This document shows positions 1 to 5,577 of a stretch of DNA of 7,536 nt, in pieces. The stretch is taken from positions 1-7,536 of the forward strand of contig JAGYMV010000031.1 in NCBI GenBank assembly GCA_018400355.1, in the 5' to 3' direction. This DNA comes from Wenzhouxiangella sp. (GTDB lineage Bacteria > Pseudomonadota > Gammaproteobacteria > Xanthomonadales > Wenzhouxiangellaceae). Within the stretch, counting starts at the first letter, position 1. Each line of letters starts with the position of its first letter. Both the position numbers and the translations under genes were made by a program. Below the pieces are notes generated by a model. It was not told the DNA's origin, did not search any database, and saw nothing but the letters and a program-made list of their open reading frames with translations.

Positions 1-483
1 ATCATGGAACACGGGAATGTCCAATCGTTCTTTGAGCGCGGCCTCCACTTGGAAGCACTCAGGGGCTTTGATGTCTTCTAGGTTGATGCCACCAAAAGTT
101 GGGGCCAAAGAGGCGATGATGTCGATTAATTTGTCGGGGTCTTTTTCATCGATCTCAATATCAAAGACATCGATGCCAGCAAACTTTTTAAACAATACCC
201 CTTTGCCTTCCATCACCGGCTTGGCGGCCAATGGACCGATATCACCCAAGCCCAGCACCGCGGTGCCGTTGGTGATCACACCCACCAAGTTGCCACGAAC
301 GGTCAGTTCACGGGCCATGTCTGGGTTGGCATGAATCGCTTCGCTGGCTGCCGCCACACCAGGTGAGTAGGCCAAGGAAAGATCCTTGGCCGTGGTCAGT
401 GCTTTGGTGGGCGAGATCTTGAACTTGCCCGGCAAAGGCAGCCGGTGATACTCAAGTGCTTGCTCTTTGGCTTTATCGGTCAT
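1..483 (-). CDS. maeB: NADP-type malic enzyme (MaeB family), N-terminal part, cut by window edge
   Basis: Malic enzyme oxidatively decarboxylates malate to pyruvate, giving NAD(P)H, in the cytoplasm. The first 161 residues are visible, from the ATG at 483-481 to the window edge. I translated this frame by hand. It shows the malic-enzyme N-terminal domain: AYSPGVA around residue 39 (Tyr39, the expected catalytic acid), NGTAVLGLGDIG (73-83), PVMEGK with the expected general-base Lys94, GIDVFDIEID (103-112), and NLEDIKAPE with metal ligands Glu136 and Asp137. The visible part ends in IPVFHD, just where the next metal-ligand Asp belongs. The NAD(P)-binding domain, and any C-terminal phosphotransacetylase-like domain typical of long MaeB proteins, lie outside, so NADP preference and full length are inferred from family resemblance. 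Only 7 bp separate it from the fba stop, and I see no strong Shine-Dalgarno, so translation coupled to fba is plausible. Confidence 0.95.
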   Translation of the reverse strand, partial: MTDKAKEQALEYHRLPLPGKFKISPTKALTTAKDLSLAYSPGVAAASEAIHANPDMARELTVRGNLVGVITNGTAVLGLGDIGPLAAKPVMEGKGVLFKKFAGIDVFDIEIDEKDPDKLIDIIASLAPTFGGINLEDIKAPECFQVEAALKERLDIPVFHD

Positions 484-490
484 ACCGCAA

Positions 491-1516
491 TCACTGGGAT
501 TCGTGTTCCTCGCTCCACTCCCCCAGTGAGGCCATGCCGTTCATGCGCGAACGGTGCAACAGAATTTCTTGCGCTTGGGCGCGGTTGCCTTTCGGGTCTT
601 CGGCCCATTTGGCCAATGCTTCCGCTTGCAATGCTCGGCCGTATGAAAAAGACACAGGCCAAGGCATCTCACCCATTTTGTTCATGGCATCCAAATGCGC
701 GGTGGCTTCCACATCGCCTTGACCACCCGATAAGAACACCACACCAGCGGTGGCGGCAGGCACGGCATTCAATAGGCAATCCACGGTGGCTTCAGCCACG
801 TGTTCAACACCCGCACGCTCTTTGGCTTCGGACCCTGAAATCACCATAGACGCTTTCAAGATGGTGCCTTCTAACATGACGTTTTGCTCGTAGAGCGCAG
901 CAAAAAGCGCTTTCTGGGTCGCCTCGGTGACATCGAATGATGTGTCTAGGTCGTGATCACCATCCATCAAGACCTCGGGCTCAACGATCGGCACAATGCC
1001 AGCTTCTTGGCAAAGCGCAGCGTAGCGCGCCAAGGCGTGTGCGTTGGCATCAATGCACCCTCTCGATGGGATGTCATCACCGATGGTGATCACCGCCCGC
1101 CATTTGGCAAACCGAGCCCCGAGTTTGGCGTACTCGGCCAAACGTTCGCGCAACCCATCCAAGCCCTCGGTCACCTTCTCACCGGGGAATCCGGCCAGAT
1201 CTTTGGCGCCAGCATCGACTTTGATGCCTGGAATGATGCCAGCTTGTTCCATCACCTTGACCAAAGGTGTGCCATCAGGCATCACTTGGCGAATGGTCTC
1301 ATCAAACAAGATTGCGCCTGAAATGTAATCACCCAAACCTTCCGTGGTGAGCATCATAGAGCGATAGTCCAAGCGGTTTTCTTCGGTGTTTTCAATACCA
1401 ACGCCATCGAAGCGTTTTTTGATGGTGCCACTGGACTCATCAATGGCCAAGATGCCTTTGCCTGGTGCCACGAGCGCCATGGCGGTATCGGCGAGTTGTT
1501 GAAAATGATCGGTCAT
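491..1516 (-). CDS. fba: Class I fructose-bisphosphate aldolase
   Basis: Reversibly splits fructose-1,6-bisphosphate into dihydroxyacetone phosphate and glyceraldehyde-3-phosphate through a Schiff base, without a metal ion. The 341-residue protein has the class I landmarks: LAIDESSGTIKKRF near residue 23 (Asp26), GIKVD (Lys99), FAKWRAV (Lys138), VPIVEPEVLMDGDHD (Glu179 and Glu181), LEGTILKASMV with Schiff-base Lys221, FLSGGQ (261-266) and FSYGRALQ (Arg294). It is a little shorter than the roughly 363-residue animal enzymes and lacks their C-terminal tyrosine, ending in HESQ. Nothing resembles the zinc-binding class II family. The ATG at 1516-1514 is supported by a good Shine-Dalgarno, AGAGGG at 1530-1525, 8 bases upstream, and by the family start. 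It follows pyk after 97 bp and maeB follows almost at once. The sequence resembles Xanthomonas-type class I aldolases from memory; no search was run. Confidence 0.98.
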   Translation of the reverse strand: MTDHFQQLADTAMALVAPGKGILAIDESSGTIKKRFDGVGIENTEENRLDYRSMMLTTEGLGDYISGAILFDETIRQVMPDGTPLVKVMEQAGIIPGIKVDAGAKDLAGFPGEKVTEGLDGLRERLAEYAKLGARFAKWRAVITIGDDIPSRGCIDANAHALARYAALCQEAGIVPIVEPEVLMDGDHDLDTSFDVTEATQKALFAALYEQNVMLEGTILKASMVISGSEAKERAGVEHVAEATVDCLLNAVPAATAGVVFLSGGQGDVEATAHLDAMNKMGEMPWPVSFSYGRALQAEALAKWAEDPKGNRAQAQEILLHRSRMNGMASLGEWSEEHESQ

Positions 1517-1537
1517 GCGTCAATCCCTCTTTTTAGA

Positions 1538-1563
1538 TTGGATAAATGTTTGGGTTGGATAAA
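1538..1563 (-). repeat. 9-bp direct repeat in the fba leader, possible operator
   Basis: On the coding strand the 9-mer TTTATCCAA occurs twice, at 1563-1555 and 1546-1538, exactly 17 bp apart, within the 97-bp gap between pyk and fba. The second copy ends about 7 bp before the fba Shine-Dalgarno. A tandem 9-mer in an AT-rich stretch between two genes could be an operator or overlap a promoter. A TTGAAA (1573-1568) lies just upstream as a possible -35 box, but no convincing -10 follows at the right distance. The repeat is seen directly; a regulatory role is inferred and uncertain. Confidence 0.3.
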
Positions 1564-1613
1564 ACAGTTTCAATGAATCAATGGTCGAAGCAAACGCGCC
1601 ACACCTCATGGTC

Positions 1614-3059
1614 CTATTGTAACGGGGACTCCACAATCATGATTTTGAGTGTGTTGGTTTGGCCTGGTGCACCGTATTGATCGCCCAAAGTCATCAACAC
1701 GCGATCACCCGGCGCCACCAAACCCGCGTCACGCACGTGCGCCAACGCGCGTCTGGCCACACTGGCGGCTGTTTCGCCATCGTGATCCAGTGGTGGGAAA
1801 AACAGCGGTTTGACGTGCTGAAACAAATGCGTGCGACGCAAGCTCGCGCGGTTGGGGCTCAGTGCAATGATGGGTGCAGGCGATCGCACTCGGCTCAGCC
1901 ATTGGGCCGTTGAACCCGATTCGGTCAAAGCAATAATCGCTTTCACAGGCAAATTGTTGGCCGTCATCATGGCCGCCATCGCAACGGCCTGGTCAATGCG
2001 CTCGGCGCGCACATTTAAAAGTCTGGATGGAACATGCGCCTCAACGTGTCGCTCTGCCCCTTGGCAAATGCGGCTCATCGCCTCAATCACTTTCACGGGG
2101 TGCTTGCCCACGGCCGATTCTGCCGACAGCATGACCGCATCGGTGCCATCAATCACAGCGTTGGCCACATCCAAGACTTCTGCTCGGGTGGGGATGGGGC
2201 TCTCCACCATCGATTGCATCATCTGGGTGGCGGTGATCACGGCTCGGTTGTGTTCTAAGGCCGTTTTAATGATGCGTTTTTGCAAGCCAGGCAGTTCCGC
2301 TTCATCAATCTCCACGCCCAAATCACCGCGCGCGACCAGCACCACATCCGAGGCCTCGACCACGCTTTCCAAGTTATCGATCGCTTCGTGCCGCTCGATC
2401 TTGGCAACGATGGAGGCCTGCCCACCGGCTTGGCGCAGTAGGTGACGTGCGTGTTCAATGTCATCGGCGTTGCGAGGGAAGGACACCGCCAAAAAATCGA
2501 CCTGCCATTCAGCGGCCCGTTCAATATCGGCTTTGTCACTGTCGGCCAGCCCTGGGATGGATAACCCACCGCCTCGAAGATTGAGGCCTTTGCGATCGGA
2601 CAACACACCCCCTGTGGCGACTGAACAATCGATTCGAGACCCATCAATGCCCTCGACTCGAAGCACAATTAAGCCATCGTCCAGCATCAACTCACTGCCG
2701 ATGTTGACATCCTGGGGCAAGCCCAAATAACTCACCCCAACGCCCGTGAGATCTCCCACTGGTGGATTGTCTTCGGCGTAGAGGGCAAATGCTTGCCCTT
2801 GCTGGAGATGCACCGAGCCTTCACGAAAATGATCAATCCGAATTTTGGGACCCGCCAAGTCAGCGAGCACGGCAATGTCGGTATCGAGCTCGCGCGCGGC
2901 TGCTCGGACCATCTTGATGCGACGGGCGTGTGTGTCTGGGTCGCCATGAGAGAAATTGACCCGAACAACATCGCAGCCGGCTTTTATCAAACGCTCCAAG
3001 GTGTCTGGGTCATCGGTGGCCGGGCCCAACGTGGCCACGATCTTGGTGCGACGGGCCAT
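1614..3059 (-). CDS. pyk: Pyruvate kinase (PykA type)
   Basis: Transfers phosphate from phosphoenolpyruvate to ADP, giving pyruvate and ATP, the last step of glycolysis. The 481-residue protein opens with RRTKIVATLGPATDD and carries VVRVNFSHG (Arg33, Asn35, Ser37), DLAGPKIR (67-74), IVAKIE with catalytic Lys220 and metal-ligand Glu222, VARGDLGVE (Asp246), ITATQMM (Thr278), PTRAEVLDVANAVIDGTD and SAES; a C-terminal regulatory domain follows. GGGLSIPGL and SDRKGLN resemble E. coli PykA rather than PykF. Lys72 in GPKIR sits where potassium-dependent enzymes have Glu, and Leu68 replaces the usual Thr, so potassium independence is predicted. The start is uncertain: the ATG at 3059-3057 fits the family's usual N-terminus, while an in-frame ATG at 3089-3087 would add 10 residues, overlap the pgk end by 14 bp and has a weak AGG 6 bases upstream. 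Frame remains open to 3344, but that part is pgk read out of frame. Confidence 0.96.
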   Translation of the reverse strand: MARRTKIVATLGPATDDPDTLERLIKAGCDVVRVNFSHGDPDTHARRIKMVRAAARELDTDIAVLADLAGPKIRIDHFREGSVHLQQGQAFALYAEDNPPVGDLTGVGVSYLGLPQDVNIGSELMLDDGLIVLRVEGIDGSRIDCSVATGGVLSDRKGLNLRGGGLSIPGLADSDKADIERAAEWQVDFLAVSFPRNADDIEHARHLLRQAGGQASIVAKIERHEAIDNLESVVEASDVVLVARGDLGVEIDEAELPGLQKRIIKTALEHNRAVITATQMMQSMVESPIPTRAEVLDVANAVIDGTDAVMLSAESAVGKHPVKVIEAMSRICQGAERHVEAHVPSRLLNVRAERIDQAVAMAAMMTANNLPVKAIIALTESGSTAQWLSRVRSPAPIIALSPNRASLRRTHLFQHVKPLFFPPLDHDGETAASVARRALAHVRDAGLVAPGDRVLMTLGDQYGAPGQTNTLKIMIVESPLQ

Positions 3060-3075
3060 GACAGCCACTGGGGGT

Positions 3076-4245
3076 TTAGTTTGATTCATTGAGCGCCTGC
3101 AAAGCGGGCAACGGCTTGCCCTCAACATATTCCAAAAAGGCACCACCGGCTGTTGAGATGTAATCGACCTGGTCGGCCACCCCAAACTTTTCAATGGCAG
3201 CAATCGTGTCACCGCCCCCAGCCAAAGTGAAACCCTCACAACGGGCAACCGCCTTGGCAATGGCGCGCGTGCCGGCACCAAAGGCATCGAACTCAAATAC
3301 GCCCACTGGCCCATTCCAAAGGACGGTCCCCGCGCCTGCAACAATCTCAGTCAATTGCTTGGCTGTATCGGGGCCAATGTCTAGAATCATTTCATCGTTG
3401 TGGACGCGCTCCACATCGCGCAAGGACGGATGGGCCTCTTGGTGGAAACGGGTGGCGGTGACCACATCCACAGGCAACGGGATCTCAGCGCCTTTGTCTT
3501 TGGCCTGTTGCATCAGTTGCTTGGCGGTTGGCACGAGATCGGGCTCATGCAAGGAGGCACCGATGCGGTGACCCGCCGCCGCTAAAAATGTATTGGCGAT
3601 GCCGCCCCCGACAATCAATTGGTCGACTTTCTCAATCAACGCTTCGAGAACGCTGAGTTTGCTGGAGACTTTGGAGCCACCGACAATCGCGACCATGGGG
3701 CGCGCTGGATTGTCTAAGGCCTGATCAAGCGCTTTGATTTCGGCTGCCAACAAAGGCCCCGCACAAGCGGTTTGGGCATGCCGAATCACGCCCTCAGTGG
3801 AGGCTTGGGCGCGATGCGCTGTGGCGAATGCATCCATCACCACCACATCGGCCAAAGCCGCCATTTTTTTCGCCAGCGCATCGTCGTTGGCGGTCTCACC
3901 TTTCAAGAACCGCACATTTTCCAAAAGCACCAACTCGCCTTCATCTAAGGACACGCCATCGATCCAATCTTCGATCAAACGCACTTTGCGTCCCATCAGC
4001 TCGCCTAGGCACTGAGCCACTGGCGCCAATGACTCGGCCGCGTTGGGCTGGCCTTCGGTGGGGCGTCCAAGGTGTGACATCACCATCACAGACCCGCCTT
4101 GGCTGAGCGCTTGCTGAAAAGTCGCCAGGCTGGCTTCAATCCGGGCTTTGGAGGTGACCACACCATTGACGATGGGGACATTGAGATCAGAACGAATGAG
4201 GACCCGTTTGTGGTTGATGTCTATTTGATCTAAGGTTTTCATCAT
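3076..4245 (-). CDS. pgk: Phosphoglycerate kinase
   Basis: Reversibly transfers the acyl phosphate of 1,3-bisphosphoglycerate to ADP, giving 3-phosphoglycerate and ATP. The 389-residue monomer is of normal bacterial length. The N-terminal substrate domain shows VLIRSDLNVP (Asp20, Asn22), Arg36, SHLGRP (His58, Arg61), ENVRF (Arg112) and DAFATAHRAQAST (Arg145); the C-terminal nucleotide domain shows GGSKVSSKL (Lys192, Lys196), VGGGIANTF, LWNGPVGVFE (Glu317), GGGDT (343-347) and STAGGAFLEYVEG. In DAFATAHRA an Ala replaces the more usual Gly, probably a harmless variant. The protein starts Met-Met; either ATG (4245 or 4242) could be used, behind only a weak AGAGA. It follows gap by 161 bp and its TAA lies at the pyk start, so pyk is probably translated from the same message. 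Catalyses the step after Gap. Confidence 0.98.
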   Translation of the reverse strand: MMKTLDQIDINHKRVLIRSDLNVPIVNGVVTSKARIEASLATFQQALSQGGSVMVMSHLGRPTEGQPNAAESLAPVAQCLGELMGRKVRLIEDWIDGVSLDEGELVLLENVRFLKGETANDDALAKKMAALADVVVMDAFATAHRAQASTEGVIRHAQTACAGPLLAAEIKALDQALDNPARPMVAIVGGSKVSSKLSVLEALIEKVDQLIVGGGIANTFLAAAGHRIGASLHEPDLVPTAKQLMQQAKDKGAEIPLPVDVVTATRFHQEAHPSLRDVERVHNDEMILDIGPDTAKQLTEIVAGAGTVLWNGPVGVFEFDAFGAGTRAIAKAVARCEGFTLAGGGDTIAAIEKFGVADQVDYISTAGGAFLEYVEGKPLPALQALNESN

Positions 4246-4366
4246 TTGTCTCTGACACTAAGCAAGTGTGATCGTTCTTCGTGACTAAATAAAGACGCGA
4301 CTCAAAAATCATTTCGTACACTGGCGGCTCAGACTTAAAAAACCACCGGCCCGCGTCGATTGAGCA

Positions 4367-4393
4367 TGCTGAGTGGATCAAGGCCACTCAGCA
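4367..4393 (-). terminator. Perfect 10-bp-stem hairpin after gap, no U-tract
   Basis: TGCTGAGTGG (4367-4376) and CCACTCAGCA (4384-4393) are exact reverse complements separated by a 7-base loop. The hairpin begins 13 bases after the gap stop codon. Neither strand has a run of T straight after the stem; on the coding strand the nearest, T6 at 4342-4337, is about 25 bases farther on. It is therefore a poor textbook intrinsic terminator. It may instead stabilise the 3' end of a gap message, mark an RNA processing point, or let only part of the transcription through into pgk. The structure is seen; the role is inferred. Confidence 0.5.
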
Positions 4394-4406
4394 CTTAAAT
4401 TGTTTC

Positions 4407-5417
4407 TCAGACGAGCTTGCCTAAGACGCTGGCCGTATCGAGCATGCGGTTAGAAAAGCCCCATTCGTTGTCATACCATGAGAGCACTTTGACCAAACGG
4501 CCACCGGAGACTTTGGTCAAGGTGGCATCAAACACCGATGAATGCGGGTTGTGATTGAAATCAACCGAGACCAGAGGCGCTTCGTTATAAGCCAAAATGC
4601 CTGTCATCTCACCTTGGCTTGCTTTTTGAACGATGCCATTGATTTCTTCAACTGTGGTGTCTCGACCCGCGATGAACGTCAAATCCACCACCGACACATT
4701 GATGGTGGGCACGCGCATGGCAAAACCATCGAGCTTGCCATCGAGTTCGGGCAAGACCAAACCAACGGCAGCAGCCGCCCCTGTTTTGGTGGGGATTTGG
4801 CTCATGGTGGCAGACCGTGCCCGGCGCAAGTCTGTGTGATACACGTCGGTCAACACCTGATCATTGGTGTAGGCATGAATCGTGGTCATCAAACCAGACT
4901 CCAGCCCAACCGCCTCATGAATCGGCTTGACCAATGGCGCCAAACAGTTGGTGGTGCAAGAGGCGTTTGACACCACATGATCCTCTTTGGTGATCACATC
5001 ATGATTCACGCCATAAACAACTGTGGGCAAATCTTTGCCCGCTGGCGCCGAAATCAGCACTTTTTTCGCACCCGCGGCCAAATGCGCAGACGCTTTGTCT
5101 TTGGAGGCAAAAAATCCAGTGCACTCAAGCACGACATCAACACCCAACTCACCCCAAGGCAGTTGGGCGGGGTCACGCTCGGCAAAACAAGCGATGGAGT
5201 CGCCATTGACAACCAAATGCTGCCCCGACACTGAGACATCGGCGTTGAACCGGCCATGCGCGGTGTCGTATTGGGTCAGGTGGGCATTGGTTTGGGTGTC
5301 CCCAAGGTCGTTGATGGCCACCACTTGGATGTCTTTTTCGCGCCCAGATTCATACAACGCGCGCAACACATTGCGTCCAATCCGACCGTAACCATTGATG
5401 GCGACTTTAATAGGCAT
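4407..5417 (-). CDS. gap: Type I glyceraldehyde-3-phosphate dehydrogenase
   Basis: Oxidises glyceraldehyde-3-phosphate with NAD+ and phosphate to 1,3-bisphosphoglycerate; a cytoplasmic tetramer in this family. The 336-residue protein has the dinucleotide-binding INGYGRIGRN (7-16), AIND with Asp37 (the acidic residue expected of NAD-preferring enzymes), ECTGFF (98-103), the active-site SNASCTTN with Cys154, TIHAYTNDQ with His181, VYHTDLRRARSA (192-203), PTKTGAAAAVG, FAMRVPT with Arg235, and the C-terminal SWYDNEWGFSNRM. The ATG at 5417-5415 was chosen because the family begins at this point and GGGGAG (5431-5426) lies 8 bases upstream. The frame stays open to 5483, but the extra 22 residues match nothing in the family and would run across the leader. 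Lies between tkt (160 bp upstream) and pgk (161 bp downstream) and works directly before Pgk. A Calvin-cycle role is possible but not shown. Confidence 0.98.
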   Translation of the reverse strand: MPIKVAINGYGRIGRNVLRALYESGREKDIQVVAINDLGDTQTNAHLTQYDTAHGRFNADVSVSGQHLVVNGDSIACFAERDPAQLPWGELGVDVVLECTGFFASKDKASAHLAAGAKKVLISAPAGKDLPTVVYGVNHDVITKEDHVVSNASCTTNCLAPLVKPIHEAVGLESGLMTTIHAYTNDQVLTDVYHTDLRRARSATMSQIPTKTGAAAAVGLVLPELDGKLDGFAMRVPTINVSVVDLTFIAGRDTTVEEINGIVQKASQGEMTGILAYNEAPLVSVDFNHNPHSSVFDATLTKVSGGRLVKVLSWYDNEWGFSNRMLDTASVLGKLV

Positions 5418-5425
5418 GCGACTCA

Positions 5426-5431
5426 CTCCCC
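5426..5431 (-). promoter_or_regulatory. Ribosome binding site of gap
   Basis: GGGGAG on the coding strand lies 8 bases before the ATG at 5417. It is the strongest Shine-Dalgarno candidate in the leader and decides for this start over the longer open frame. Confidence 0.7.
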
Positions 5432-5460
5432 GCTTGGGTTTTAATTGAAAGACACCCAAC

Positions 5461-5489
5461 ATTGTACTGCGCCAGCCCGACAAGGACTA
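5461..5489 (-). promoter_or_regulatory. Candidate sigma70 promoter of gap
   Basis: On the coding strand TACAAT (5466-5461) matches five of six bases of the -10 consensus. Seventeen bases upstream TAGTCC (5489-5484) matches the -35 consensus at only three of six positions. Transcription would start near 5454, giving a leader of about 37 bases with the GGGGAG ribosome site. A strong -10 with a poor -35 is often seen where an activator helps the polymerase, and the repeat cluster just upstream fits that, but this is inference. Confidence 0.45.
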
Positions 5490-5511
5490 GCCCAAATGCC
5501 TGCCTTGGAGG

Positions 5512-5568
5512 GACCCATCGGGGTCATTTTGGGTTCCCAGCGGGGTCAGAAGTCAACGCATCTGACCC
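5512..5568. repeat. Cluster of GGGTC/GACCC repeats between tkt and gap, with 8-bp hairpin
   Basis: Read on the plus strand, GACCC (5512-5516), GGGTC (5521-5525), GGGTC (5543-5547) and GACCC (5564-5568) lie within 57 bp. The last three start 22 and 21 bp apart, about two helix turns. The outer pairs form inverted repeats: GACCC/GGGTC around ATCG, and the longer GGGTCAGA (5543-5550) with TCTGACCC (5561-5568) around a 10-base loop. The 8-mer CGGGGTCA is directly repeated (5519-5526 and 5541-5548), and TGGGTTCCCA (5530-5539) is a further small palindrome. The longer hairpin lies 9 bases after the tkt stop but has no T-run, so it is a weak terminator candidate. Position upstream of the gap promoter also suits an operator array. 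Confidence 0.45.
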
Positions 5569-5577
5569 ATTGGAGAG

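Noticed and set aside
1831..2445. Plus-strand open frame of 204 codons
   Set aside because: It is antisense to pyruvate kinase, is rich in Ser and Ala as expected of a shadow frame, and has no recognisable motif.
3060..3344. N-terminal extension of pyk into pgk
   Set aside because: This stretch encodes the conserved pgk C-terminus (GGGDT, STAGGAFLEYVEG) in another frame, and the extra residues do not resemble pyruvate kinase.
4313..4318. TACGAA as a possible -10 box for a pgk promoter
   Set aside because: Only four of six bases match, and no acceptable -35 box lies at 16-18 bp spacing. I cannot support a separate pgk promoter from sequence.
4337..4342. T6 run on the coding strand between gap and pgk as an intrinsic terminator
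   Set aside because: No GC-rich stem lies directly before it; the hairpin at 4367-4393 is about 25 bases away.
4187..4387. Small minus-strand open frame between gap and pgk (66 codons)
   Set aside because: It overlaps the pgk start in another frame and the hairpin after gap, has no clear ribosome site and no recognisable motif.
5418..5483. 22-residue N-terminal extension of gap
   Set aside because: It crosses the ribosome site and the candidate -10 region and has no match in the family, whose normal start is the ATG at 5417.
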